DNA from: Pirellula sp. | GTDB lineage: Bacteria > Planctomycetota > Planctomycetia > Pirellulales > Pirellulaceae | Assembly (NCBI GenBank): GCA_025459355.1 | Contig: JALOQS010000026.1 | Coordinates: 1 to 32,544, forward strand | Direction: 5' to 3' | Length of the DNA: 32,544 nt | Shown here: in pieces, positions 7,750 to 16,309 of the stretch | How positions within the stretch are numbered: position 1 is the first letter of the stretch | Layout: each line of letters begins with the position of its first letter | Position numbers and translations under genes: made by a program | The notes under the pieces: model-generated | Told to the model about the DNA's origin: nothing | Database searches by the model: none | The model's input: only the letters and a program-made list of their open reading frames with translations

Positions 7750-8876
7750 CGGATTCAAATCAGATGGAAAACGATACGCAGGGGCGAGTTGATACTGCGT
7801 TGTTAAACGCCATCTTAAATACGGCGGTCGATGCTATCGTCACGATAAACCATCGCGGGACGATACTCCACGCGAACCGAGCTATTGAAAAGCTGTTTGG
7901 TTACAAGCCTAACGACTTGATTGGGAAGAACGTGTCATTCTTGATGCCGGAGCCAGATCGGTCGCGACACGACCAGTATATCCACAAGTACCAAGAAACC
8001 GGTCAACGAAACATCATCGGTGTAGGCCGTCAAGTGTTAGGGCAGAAGCTCGACGGGACCTTGATTCCAGTCGATTTAGCCATTAGCGAAGTCAAGATAG
8101 ACGATCAAGTTTTGTATACCGGCATCATGCGAGACATGACTGAGCGTCAGCAGACCGAAGCAGAGTTACGTGACGCCCAGTTACGGCTCATTCAAAGCGA
8201 ACGATTAGCCGCGATCGGTCAAATGGTAACTGGTTTGGCGCATGAGAGCCGCAATGCATTGCAGCGATCGCGAGCTTGTTTGGATATGTTGGATTTGGAT
8301 CTTGATTCGCAGCCCGAGCAAAAGGATCTCATTCGACGCATACGTTCGGCGTTGGTGGAATTGCAGACTTTGTATGAAGAAGTGAGGAGCTATGCGGCCC
8401 CCATTCAGCTCGGCAAGACACGGCATATTCTCTCTGAGCTGTGTTCACAAACATGGTCTAATCTGGAGGACCAATCAAAAGACTTAAGGGTGGCGTTGAG
8501 TATTGATTGCAATAATTGTCCTGCCATCTATTGCGACCCGGACAAGATCTCTCAAGTCCTTAGAAACATATTCGAGAACGCCTTGTTCGTTTCTCCGAAG
8601 CGATCAACGGTGTACGTCGTTTGCCAAGAGATTAAGAATGGACGGTCGTCCGCGATACGAGTGGTCATTGCTGATTGCGGCCCGGGGCTCGATGAAGAGC
8701 AACGACAAAGAATATTCGATCCGTTCTTCACGACCAAGACCAAGGGGACTGGTTTGGGCATGGCAATTAGTCGGCGGATCATTGAGGCACATGATGGTCG
8801 CATTTACGTCGGGGGAGATGAGTTGCGGCCCGCGAACGCGAGTGGTGCGGTAATCGTCGTCGAGCTGCCATCTTAG
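7746..8876 (+). CDS. FixL-like haem-PAS sensor histidine kinase, probable oxygen sensor
   Basis: A soluble 376-aa kinase with a PAS domain (about residues 17-130), a HisKA dimerisation helix with phospho-acceptor H166 in GLAHESRNALQ, and an HATPase_c domain (N-box LRNIFENAL; later DCGPGLDEEQ and GTGLGMAISRRI). The PAS segment RHDQYIHKYQETGQRNIIGV matches the FixL haem pocket. H75 aligns with the proximal haem His (His200 in Bradyrhizobium FixL), and R95, exactly 20 residues on, with the distal Arg220. There are no membrane helices. It is coupled by ATGA to the preceding c-type protein gene and ends by overlapping the convergent FAD oxidoreductase by four bases. No response regulator gene is present in the window. 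Confidence 0.9.
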   Translation: MTDSNQMENDTQGRVDTALLNAILNTAVDAIVTINHRGTILHANRAIEKLFGYKPNDLIGKNVSFLMPEPDRSRHDQYIHKYQETGQRNIIGVGRQVLGQKLDGTLIPVDLAISEVKIDDQVLYTGIMRDMTERQQTEAELRDAQLRLIQSERLAAIGQMVTGLAHESRNALQRSRACLDMLDLDLDSQPEQKDLIRRIRSALVELQTLYEEVRSYAAPIQLGKTRHILSELCSQTWSNLEDQSKDLRVALSIDCNNCPAIYCDPDKISQVLRNIFENALFVSPKRSTVYVVCQEIKNGRSSAIRVVIADCGPGLDEEQRQRIFDPFFTTKTKGTGLGMAISRRIIEAHDGRIYVGGDELRPANASGAVIVVELPS

Positions 8877-10030
8877 TCAGATCGTGTGTTGGGATTCTCG
8901 TTTCTATTGAGAGACTTGCTCGTTAACATGCGATTCCAATCCCATTCTTTTGGTATCGCTTTTCCATTCATGCAGTTTAAAAGTGCATCCGCCAGTAGAG
9001 GGGACATCAGGGACCCCTTGGAACCGAGACCGTTCAAGCAGAACAAGGACGGATGTTCTCTATGCTGGCCGATTAATGGATGTCGATCGTAGCTAGCGGG
9101 GCGAACGGCGGCTCGATGCTTTAAGACTTTAATCGAAGCATTGCGAGACGGCGGAGCGAGCAATTCGCGAAATCGATCGAGTAGAGTCACTCTCGCCTCA
9201 ACCACTTCGGCACGGTCGTCGACGACGCCATCGAGGGTCTTGCGATCATAGGTTGCCCCGAGCAATAGTTCTCCGTTCCCATCAGGTACAATCCATGCCG
9301 AGTGGTGGACGACGTGGTCGGTAGGAAAGGCAGGTGGGGCAGCGATTTTTAGGATATCACCGCGAGCCGGATGAAGAGGCAAGTCTCGAAACCAACGGTT
9401 TTCGCGAGCCGCGAAACCTTGGCAAAAAAAGATCGCATCAAAACAGCCATCCAAACCTGCGATTTTCGGTTGGGGAGTGAAGACAATGTCGCGATCGCAA
9501 TCAAGATCCATTTCGTGGAGCGACGATTGCCTTTGAAGAAAATCCTTTGTCGCATCTAGGTAAGAGCTGGTTTCTAATCTAGCCGCCGGTTGCAGCAGGG
9601 CTGCAGAAAACGGCATGTTCAACACGGGACATGCTTGTCTATCAAACGGTTGCACCGAAGGCATGGTCTCGTTCTCAGGTGGCACGTTCCATCGGTTTTG
9701 GAAGAGCGATTGTTCTTCGGCGGACTGAAAAACTTTTAACGCCGGTTGTTCATGCCAGAATTGACCGCCAGTTGTTTGTTCGATCCGCTTGTAGAATGTT
9801 CGAGCCATTGGGAAAAAAAGATCCCATTGCCAGCTGGCAGCGGCCCGGCCGCCTGTGATGGGGGTTACCAAGCCAGCTGCAACGCGCGAGCAGCTTTCTG
9901 AATCAGCACGATCAATCACCGTGATTGACCAGCCTCTGTGGATAGCCTGCCATGCGACAGCGGCGCCAGCTAGGCCGCACCCAATGATCGCGATCGAGGG
10001 AGGTTCATCACCGTGCAATCGATTCAGCAT
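8873..10030 (-). CDS. FAD-dependent oxidoreductase of the DAO family
   Basis: The 385-aa protein opens with a Rossmann FAD-binding motif (IAIIGCGLAGAAVAWQA) and has a second DAO-like signature SRVAAGLVTPITGGR, seen in MnmC C-terminal domains, glycine oxidases and related amine oxidases. Near the C-terminus it has HRAAVRPASYDRHPLIG and a Gly-rich LNGLGSKGSLMSPLLADALL, which close the FAD site. The substrate cannot be read from the sequence. It has no MnmC methyltransferase domain, so a tRNA role is only one option. Its stop overlaps the end of the FixL-like gene convergently. Confidence 0.85.
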   Translation of the reverse strand: MLNRLHGDEPPSIAIIGCGLAGAAVAWQAIHRGWSITVIDRADSESCSRVAAGLVTPITGGRAAASWQWDLFFPMARTFYKRIEQTTGGQFWHEQPALKVFQSAEEQSLFQNRWNVPPENETMPSVQPFDRQACPVLNMPFSAALLQPAARLETSSYLDATKDFLQRQSSLHEMDLDCDRDIVFTPQPKIAGLDGCFDAIFFCQGFAARENRWFRDLPLHPARGDILKIAAPPAFPTDHVVHHSAWIVPDGNGELLLGATYDRKTLDGVVDDRAEVVEARVTLLDRFRELLAPPSRNASIKVLKHRAAVRPASYDRHPLIGQHREHPSLFCLNGLGSKGSLMSPLLADALLNCMNGKAIPKEWDWNRMLTSKSLNRNENPNTRSD

Positions 10031-10063
10031 AGGATCTACACTCCACTCAAAATCACAATTGAT

Positions 10064-10921
10064 CTAGTTGGCGGAACTAGGTAGAGCCTCGGATGCATTT
10101 TGACCGTTTGATGACGTCGTGTGCTTGGCTCGCAAATTGAGTATTTCCACAAACAAAGAAAAGAGCATAGCGAAATATACGTAGCCTTTGCTAACGTGTG
10201 TGCCGCTACCGTCAGCAACAAGCATCGCGCCGATCATCACCAAAAATGAAACGGCTAACATTTTTACCGTAGGGTGTTTTTCGACGAAGCTAGCGACTTG
10301 ATTTGCGAACACCATCATAACCCCGACGGAGATAAGGACAGCGGTAACCATGACCCAGAGTTGGTCGGCTAGTCCCACGGCGGTGATCACAGAGTCGAGG
10401 GAGAAAACCAGATCGAGGATGGTGATCTGGACGATTACCGATGAGTAGCTTGGGCGAGCCGTAATCGTATGTTCGCTGGCTTCCCCTCCAACCATATGAT
10501 GAATTTCCTTGACGCTCTTCCATAGGAGAAAGAGACCTCCACCGATGAGAACCAGATCTTTCAGAGATAGGCCGTTGATTTCAGGGCGTTCTTGAAGCCA
10601 AGCTTTAGCTGACTCCCCTATTGGCAGACTATCTAGCATGAAGAACGGTTGGTTCATTTTGACGATTAGGAAAATGAAACCCAGCAATACCAATCGCATC
10701 CCCATCGCCATAGCCAAGCCTACCAGCCGAGCAGACTTTTGCTGATGTTTGGGAAGCTTGCCCGTTAAAACCGATAAAAAGACCAAGTTATCGATTCCCA
10801 GCACGATTTCCATGGCGGTTAGAGCCGTCAATGCGATCAGGCTGCTGGTCAGGCTGCCATCAGAGGTAATGCCGCCAGCCATAAACAATGGCTGTTGAAA
10901 AAAGGGTATAAGTGTTTCCAT
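10064..10921 (-). CDS. TerC/YoaE-type integral membrane protein
   Basis: The protein has about seven membrane helices and the TerC signatures EIVLGIDNLVFLSVLTG and later ILDLVFSLDSVITAVGLA, each with acidic residues inside helices. TerC family proteins are linked to metal (manganese) export and to metalation of exported proteins; which applies here is unknown. The track begins at a TTG (10930). I prefer the ATG at 10921 (285 aa), although neither has a clear ribosome site. The C-terminal tail is short and hydrophilic. It is divergent from the zinc-ribbon gene and 33 bases upstream of the FAD oxidoreductase on the same strand. Confidence 0.9.
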   Translation of the reverse strand: METLIPFFQQPLFMAGGITSDGSLTSSLIALTALTAMEIVLGIDNLVFLSVLTGKLPKHQQKSARLVGLAMAMGMRLVLLGFIFLIVKMNQPFFMLDSLPIGESAKAWLQERPEINGLSLKDLVLIGGGLFLLWKSVKEIHHMVGGEASEHTITARPSYSSVIVQITILDLVFSLDSVITAVGLADQLWVMVTAVLISVGVMMVFANQVASFVEKHPTVKMLAVSFLVMIGAMLVADGSGTHVSKGYVYFAMLFSLFVEILNLRAKHTTSSNGQNASEALPSSAN

Positions 10922-10966
10922 GAGCAGCAAAATAGGGGGATATGAGGGTTAGAACGCGGGAATGCT

Positions 10967-10996
10967 TTGCATTTTCTGATGCGAATCGGATAAAAT
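10967..10996 (+). promoter_or_regulatory. Candidate sigma-70-like promoter for the zinc-ribbon protein gene
   Basis: TTGCAT and TAAAAT hexamers are spaced by 18 bases in the divergent gap before the 711-aa gene. Transcription would start about 60 bases before its GTG. A short palindrome AATGC-TTT-GCATT (10961-10973) overlaps the -35 box and could be an operator. This rests on pattern matching only. Confidence 0.35.
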
Positions 10997-11061
10997 AAGG
11001 TAGATCTTCTCGATACTTCTACTGCGGTTTTCCACTGCCGTCCCAACAATCTGAAATCACC

Positions 11062-13197
11062 GTGATTCCATTTCGCATGCAATGCCCGGGTTGCCAGGCC
11101 AAGGTTGTAGTCAAGCACTCAGCGCTGCTGGGTAAATCTCTGCCATGCCCGAAATGCAAGCACGCTATTGTCGTGCCGAAGCAAGGGCCCATTTCTAATC
11201 CAAGTGGGGCGCCAAGCCGAGAACCTTCTCCGAGTTTTGATTCTACGGCGTTAACCAAAGAGGACTATGGCGATTGGGACGAAGTTCTCTCGAATTTACC
11301 TCAAAACCTGACCGGCGTTGATCCCGAACAGATCGATTGGAGTCCGATCGGCGGCAACGATGGCACATCTGATTCAACGATCCATTTTCAACCGGTCGAT
11401 ACAGCACCACCCCAGCCATCGACCGCTAGCGATTGGCAAAGCAAAAACGTCAAGAAACGCCGCCAATTGTTGCTGGTCGCGACCATTGCCGTACTGAGTT
11501 CCGTGCTGGCGGGAATCGGCTTTTTTAGTTTTCTCTCGTTCATGAAGGATGATCAGGTCGTTCAGGCAGGTAACAAACAATTGACCGAGGAGAACGCCAA
11601 CGGAGCACCAGTTCAGACCGATGGCAAATCCGAGCCGACCAAGGAAACCGAGCCCAAGCCCGATTCCAATCCGGCGTTACCAGACGAAAAGGAATCCCCT
11701 CAAATTCCCCCGGGTGAACAAACAGCCAATGGGGATGGCAAGAGCGTCCCGGTCGTTATTCCTTCTGCGAACTCCAATACAACCAACGCAACGGACTCGA
11801 ATTCGTCTGATAACAACGGTACGGCTAACAGCGGTGCACCTAACATGCCTGACAAGGGTTCATCTGAGACGGCCCTTCCTGGAAAAGGGGATTTAGCTTC
11901 CGACGGTAAACCCGAGGAGTCAACGACAACAACCGATGTAGCGGCTGAGCTCGCCTACAAACTCCCGCCGGAATTGCAAAGGGTAAAGGACCTGTTAAAC
12001 AATAGTCGTGGGACATTCGGATCCGACGCAGGTTTTCGTCCACCATCCTCGGTCGATGACCTGGACCTCGAAAGCCTACAGTATCCAGAGATGGATATCT
12101 TTCATCCCGAAGCCAAGATGCTGGGTGATTGGAAACAAGCCTCTTCGCTCAGCATTCCTAGGATGAGTGCACCCAATGACGTTCCCTTGGCCCTGGGTTT
12201 AGAAGGGTTCGCAAGAATCACCAACATCGGCATCACGATTGATTGGCAAGCGTGCAGGGCCAGAGGTGTGCAATCGAATCCACTCGTATCTATTAAGTTC
12301 GAGAACAAGACGATCGCGGGTTTCCTCGATGAAGTTCTTGCTTCCGAGGGGCTCCGTTTGAATTTGGATCCCAAGGGTTTTCCCATTGTCGCACCTGCTT
12401 CGTTGCCTGAAAAATCAACCGCTTCCGTGAAGTGGAATGTGAGTGAGATCTGTGCAGCGGGATTTGAAAAGGAAACGGCAGAGCTGTTAATCTCGATGTG
12501 CAATGTGAAAGATTACTGTTCGTACGTTGATGGTGGTTTGGTTTGGAATGAGAACGCATCGTTGATCGATAAGGCCATGGTCTACGAAACGATTAGGCAC
12601 CTTGCAAAAATCACGGGCAAACCGATTCCGAGTTGGCCCTCGACCGAGTTGTTTAAAGAAACGCAATTCTCGGTGGATAATTGGAGAGACAGTCGCAGCG
12701 CTGCAAACCGAACATTGCCAGACGCTGCTTTCGTTTTAGAAAGTCGTTCCGCAATAAGCATACTGCAAGAAGCAGCAATGATGGTCGACAATCAAATCAT
12801 TGTTGATTGGAAGTCAGCCTGGGGTCACGGATTAACACCGACAGAGGAGATGATCTTAGTGCTGCGAAATAGAACGTTCGCTCAAGTTTCTAAGAAGCTG
12901 TTAGTCGAATATGCATTGGAGCTAATCCCGATCGACTCTCGCACATTTTGGTTGACGACTGGGAAAGTTCGGCAGATGAGTCTGTGCGTAGTTCCCATCA
13001 AACCACCTGCGGAACTAAACATGGATTTGGTCAAACGAACGTTAGCCAAACTTCGTCCGATTGGGGACGATGGTTTAAGTCGGTTTCAGTTGCGGCCCGT
13101 GCCAGGTATGCAGGGCATTTACTTCGCTCGCATTTGCCCGCCTAACATTAACACCATCTTTCAAGAAGAATTCGCCAGCGTGTTTGGTTGGCAATAA
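11062..13197 (+). CDS. Zinc-ribbon, single-TM protein with duplicated STN-like domain, function unknown
   Basis: The 711-aa protein begins with a zinc ribbon (CPGC about residue 8, CPKC about residue 31). An N-terminal cytosolic segment and one membrane helix follow (LLLVATIAVLSSVLAGIGFF, about residues 136-160). Then comes a long Ser/Thr/Pro/Asn/Glu-rich linker (about 165-295) and a folded C-terminal half. That half contains two similar units. One has 'ITIDWQACRARG' with 'FENKTIAGFLDEVLASEGL'. The other has 'IIVDWKSAWGHG' with 'LRNRTFAQVSKKLLVEYAL'. The pattern resembles the STN/secretin N0 fold. The GTG at 11062 gives MIPFRMQCPGC, typical of such planctomycete ribbons; ATG 11077 is an alternative. 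I do not recognise a named family. Confidence 0.8.
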   Translation: MIPFRMQCPGCQAKVVVKHSALLGKSLPCPKCKHAIVVPKQGPISNPSGAPSREPSPSFDSTALTKEDYGDWDEVLSNLPQNLTGVDPEQIDWSPIGGNDGTSDSTIHFQPVDTAPPQPSTASDWQSKNVKKRRQLLLVATIAVLSSVLAGIGFFSFLSFMKDDQVVQAGNKQLTEENANGAPVQTDGKSEPTKETEPKPDSNPALPDEKESPQIPPGEQTANGDGKSVPVVIPSANSNTTNATDSNSSDNNGTANSGAPNMPDKGSSETALPGKGDLASDGKPEESTTTTDVAAELAYKLPPELQRVKDLLNNSRGTFGSDAGFRPPSSVDDLDLESLQYPEMDIFHPEAKMLGDWKQASSLSIPRMSAPNDVPLALGLEGFARITNIGITIDWQACRARGVQSNPLVSIKFENKTIAGFLDEVLASEGLRLNLDPKGFPIVAPASLPEKSTASVKWNVSEICAAGFEKETAELLISMCNVKDYCSYVDGGLVWNENASLIDKAMVYETIRHLAKITGKPIPSWPSTELFKETQFSVDNWRDSRSAANRTLPDAAFVLESRSAISILQEAAMMVDNQIIVDWKSAWGHGLTPTEEMILVLRNRTFAQVSKKLLVEYALELIPIDSRTFWLTTGKVRQMSLCVVPIKPPAELNMDLVKRTLAKLRPIGDDGLSRFQLRPVPGMQGIYFARICPPNINTIFQEEFASVFGWQ

Positions 13198-13250
13198 ATT
13201 AATAAACACAGCTAGTCGCACCAGAGTGCATCAGAAGAGTTGGCGATGGT

Positions 13251-14399
13251 TTAAGTCGCGTCAAAGTAAGGTATTCCCAGCATTTTAGCCATGCGTCGTG
13301 GACGAATCATGGACTGTTGCATCGCCGTTGATTCATTGAGATCGCGGCGGTCACTGCACATAGGATGCGGATCTGTTGACTGGATGATACCTAATATTTT
13401 AAGCACGTGAGCGGTGCTATGTTTGTACGCAGCGACGCTTTCCGAAGCATCAAATCGAAAGACTTGATCCTCCAAGGATTGAATTGCTTCAAAGAGTTTA
13501 TAAACCCTGGTATCGAAATGACCATGGCGGGTTGGAAATCGTTTTTCAGCCACATTGTTACCGAGCCACATATCTTTGGCCGCGCAAATAAGCGGAGCGG
13601 AACTACTGGCTGCACCGATGAGAAGAGGCATGCCAATTTTGATAGCCGTAGCGATTCCAAAGTCGTCGCCGCTGTGCGGAGAAAAGTTGAGAGACAAGTC
13701 CCTGCACATGGCTGACCAGTACAGGAAATGGGGGACATCGAGCGTGCTAACTTTGCCACCAACGAATTTTGGATGACTCGCCAATTGCCAGAGCAGCCAA
13801 GGCTCAAAAGGTGTCGCCCACGGAACAAACGATGGCTCTAAAGCATGAACAATGCCAGGCCGCTCAAGTCGTTCAGCGATGGCAAAGTATCCGTCTCGCC
13901 GTTCCTCTGGGCAAAGAGAGTTAAGCCAGCGAGAAGTCATGATCATGACCTCGCAGTTATCGTGTTCTTGAACGAGGTCCATCAAAGGATAATAGCGCTC
14001 GACGAGAAACTTGGAATCTGAGTCCGCCCCGCGCGCAGTGACCCCAGCAATAAATTTCGAGTTCGGAAACTCCGAGCGGAAACGTTTGAGCACTTCCGAA
14101 TAAGTATCGTTGTCCAGCTGAAAGATGTAACCCGTGTCAGCGTTAAGAACCGGCACCAACTCAACACCGTAGTACTCCGCCGAATCCATCATCCATCGGA
14201 TGCTTTTGTAAAAACCGGACCAATCTGGCTTGCCGTCGTGAAAGGGAAGCAGGACCGCCGCGCACAATCTGGCCCGCGTCTGATGATCGATCAACGACTC
14301 TTCGGACGTCCAACCCCATTTGGTCTCCATCCAAGTCGTCGTTGGTTTGAGTTCCGATGGATGTGATATCAAGTGACAGGCGTCGTCGGATTCATGCAT
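13251..14399 (-). CDS. Dihydrodipicolinate synthase-like aldolase-fold protein
   Basis: From the ATG at 14399 the protein has 382 aa. The central region has the TIM-barrel layout of the DapA/NAL superfamily: 'VELVPVLNADTGY' and 'SKFIAGVTARGADSDSKFL' early, then 'HPKFVGGKVSTLD', where the Lys matches the Schiff-base position. The usual YNxP substrate motif is not evident and the C-terminal part is unlike DapA, so the substrate is unknown. The track extends the frame to 14534, which would overlap the PepSY gene by 70 bases. The 45 extra residues do not look like part of the fold, so the shorter start is chosen. No ribosome site separates the options. ATG 14330 is a further alternative. Confidence 0.75.
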   Translation of the reverse strand: MHESDDACHLISHPSELKPTTTWMETKWGWTSEESLIDHQTRARLCAAVLLPFHDGKPDWSGFYKSIRWMMDSAEYYGVELVPVLNADTGYIFQLDNDTYSEVLKRFRSEFPNSKFIAGVTARGADSDSKFLVERYYPLMDLVQEHDNCEVMIMTSRWLNSLCPEERRDGYFAIAERLERPGIVHALEPSFVPWATPFEPWLLWQLASHPKFVGGKVSTLDVPHFLYWSAMCRDLSLNFSPHSGDDFGIATAIKIGMPLLIGAASSSAPLICAAKDMWLGNNVAEKRFPTRHGHFDTRVYKLFEAIQSLEDQVFRFDASESVAAYKHSTAHVLKILGIIQSTDPHPMCSDRRDLNESTAMQQSMIRPRRMAKMLGIPYFDAT

Positions 14400-14464
14400 A
14401 GTTCGATAGGAGAGTAGAAGGTGAGTGCTGAGAATTCCGATTTGTATTCGCGTTGAGCAAGCCG

Positions 14465-14998
14465 CTAGTTCTCGGGGTTGAGTCTGGATTTCCGTCTTCT
14501 TCGTTTCGCTTGAATGGGTTGCCAGAAAAGCCACAGTCCCGACAGCAACATAAGGAGTAGGCCTACGCCGGCGGGAAAAAAGATTCCCAGTTTGCTCAAG
14601 TCACCCAAGAAATAGGATCCGTCGTGGAGTGACTCGATCCAATCCGATCGACGAATCGCGACTTGCATGATCTCGCCCGTCGCGGAGTCCAACTGCATTT
14701 CCCAATCACCGGTCAGCACGAGCTTGGTGATTCCTTTGGAAGGCCTGACATCAATTCTCTGAACATTTGACCAGTCAAAAGATTCAAAGCCATCGTGCGA
14801 TCGCACTTTTTCGAGCATGTCAGCAAAGGAAAGGCTGGGCGTTTTGGCGGTCCCTTTCTTTTCGGGAGGCTGAACCCAAGTCCATTGCTTTTTGACTTGC
14901 AGCATCAGGCCCGTGGCAACAACGACTGTCAGGGGCAATGCAACGAGTAGCGTCAGCCAGTAATGGATTCGACGGTTCAGCACGTGGGGTTTCATCAT
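14465..14998 (-). CDS. PepSY-associated membrane protein
   Basis: The 177-aa protein has a first helix (RRIHYWLTLLVALPLTVVVATGLML), a periplasmic PepSY-like domain with 'GDWEMQLDSATGEIM', then 'SLHDGSYFLGDLSKLGIFFPAGVGLLLMLLSGLWLF', and a basic tail with RRRRK. This is the compact form of PepSY_TM proteins, which accompany iron/siderophore reduction or cytochrome-like electron transfer. Histidines at the helix ends (H12 in RRIHYW and the SLHDG His) could be functional. Two tandem ATG codons (14998 and 14995) are possible starts. It lies upstream of the DHDPS-like gene on the same strand with about 65 bases between. Confidence 0.8.
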   Translation of the reverse strand: MMKPHVLNRRIHYWLTLLVALPLTVVVATGLMLQVKKQWTWVQPPEKKGTAKTPSLSFADMLEKVRSHDGFESFDWSNVQRIDVRPSKGITKLVLTGDWEMQLDSATGEIMQVAIRRSDWIESLHDGSYFLGDLSKLGIFFPAGVGLLLMLLSGLWLFWQPIQAKRRRRKSRLNPEN

Positions 14999-15610
14999 GG
15001 CAACAACGGAAACGAAGAAGCGGAGATCGAAATGGATTTGAGCAGCCCAGAGAGACGGACCGGACTTACTTTACCAACCCTCTGATCGATTTTCTAATGG
15101 ATAACTTCACTAGCCGGGCCGCCCCAGTGAGTTTCGTGAAAGACGAGGGTTAGCATAAGTGACGCAATCGTCAAATTGGATGCGACTATTTGTCAGACCT
15201 AAAAACCGACAACAGAAATAAGGGATTTCGGTAAGATTTGTGCCGAATCGAGTGGCTCCGAGGCGTGAACTGCGGCGAGATACCTTTCGCTCCTTTCATG
15301 TACTCTGTAAACTCGTGCAAAATTTGCAAAGATTGGGTAAAAACTCTGCGTCGACTGGCTGTTTATCGGGCGAAAACAGGGAAAAACCTATGTGTTTTGT
15401 CTGATTGGCGGCGATAGATCAGAGGCAGAGCTGGCTCGGAATGCAGCTCGGCGATCGTATGATTTTTTGAACCTTTTGTTTGCGTTTTTTTGCGGCATGG
15501 TAATAAGGCGTCGCGGTTACACTCTTCGGCCTTGCTGAAGAAACGTCGCCGAATTTGTAACTATGTCTGACGAGACGAACCGTCGGATACCACTGTCCCG
15601 TTAACTACTC
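14999..15610. other. About 610-base gene-free region upstream of the ACIII-caa3 operon
   Basis: No convincing coding frame is seen; the track ORF at 14938-15153 is an antisense shadow of the PepSY gene with no family features. Visible structure includes a small hairpin GAGCTG-N10-CAGCTC (15428-15449) followed by a T-rich stretch, and a weak promoter-like pair TTGTTT / TAATAA (15476-15481 and 15501-15506, spacing 19). No tRNA-like or rRNA-like sequence was seen. It presumably carries the promoter and long leader of the 14-kb respiratory operon. Confidence 0.5.
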
Positions 15611-16309
15611 ATGACAACCCAAAGATTTCTTTATCCTAGATGGACCAATAAGTTTCTGGCGTTGCTAGGCGTGTTGATCGCCGGCGGCGGGGCTTATGCT
15701 GGTGTGTTGTTCCTTGGGGCGACCAGTCCGGTTACTCTCAATACGAAGTACAGACCAACTCAGCCGGTCCCATTTAGCCATGCACTGCATGCTGGGCAGC
15801 TGAAAATGGACTGCCGGTATTGCCACAATTCCGTTGATAAGTCAGCACACTCCTCCATTCCCCCAACCCAGACCTGCGTAAACTGCCACAGTCCTAAGAC
15901 GGCTGAGGGCGGGGCACCGACATTGTCTGCTGTGCATGCTGAGAGCAAAAAGCTCAAGCCAGTGCACGAAAGCTGGCGAACAGGGGAATCGATTGACTGG
16001 GTCCGGATTCACCGGTTGCCCGACTATGTGTACTTTAATCACTCCATCCACATTGCACGTGGCGTTTCCTGCGTTACTTGCCACGGTCGCGTCGACAAGA
16101 TGGAAGAAGTTTACCAAGCGGAGGATCAATCGATGACTTGGTGTATCGATTGCCACCGCAATCCGGCTCCTCATATTCGGCCAGCCGACCAAGTTACCAA
16201 CCTAGGATGGAGCTTGGATTCCGAAGAAGAGCAGCTTGCACTGGGCAAGAAGCTCGTAGAAGAAAACAACATCAACCCTCAAACCAACTGCGCAGTGTGT
16301 CACCGATGA
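15611..16309 (+). CDS. actA: Alternative complex III subunit ActA, pentahaem cytochrome c
   Basis: ActA carries electrons within alternative complex III, the quinol:acceptor oxidoreductase that replaces bc1. The 232-aa protein has an N-terminal membrane helix (about residues 14-34) and five CxxCH haem sites starting at C68, C89, C154, C178 and C227, which is the expected number. Several isolated His (for example in VYFNHSIHIARG) provide axial ligands. It begins the operon and its stop overlaps the actB start as ATGA. No Shine-Dalgarno is evident. Confidence 0.95.
   Translation: MTTQRFLYPRWTNKFLALLGVLIAGGGAYAGVLFLGATSPVTLNTKYRPTQPVPFSHALHAGQLKMDCRYCHNSVDKSAHSSIPPTQTCVNCHSPKTAEGGAPTLSAVHAESKKLKPVHESWRTGESIDWVRIHRLPDYVYFNHSIHIARGVSCVTCHGRVDKMEEVYQAEDQSMTWCIDCHRNPAPHIRPADQVTNLGWSLDSEEEQLALGKKLVEENNINPQTNCAVCHR

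Noticed and set aside
14400-14534. 45-residue N-terminal extension of the DHDPS-like gene
   Set aside because: Would overlap the PepSY gene by 70 bases and adds no fold-like sequence. The 14399 start is simpler.
15428-15449. GAGCTG/CAGCTC hairpin before a T-rich stretch as a terminator
   Set aside because: Only six base pairs with a ten-base loop, and the T-run starts well after the stem. It is far from the PepSY gene end, which is on the other strand.
16078-16305. 76-codon N-terminal extension of the actB frame
   Set aside because: It reads actA in another frame and has low-complexity Arg/Ser content. The ATG at 16306 overlaps the actA stop and begins the known family N-terminus.
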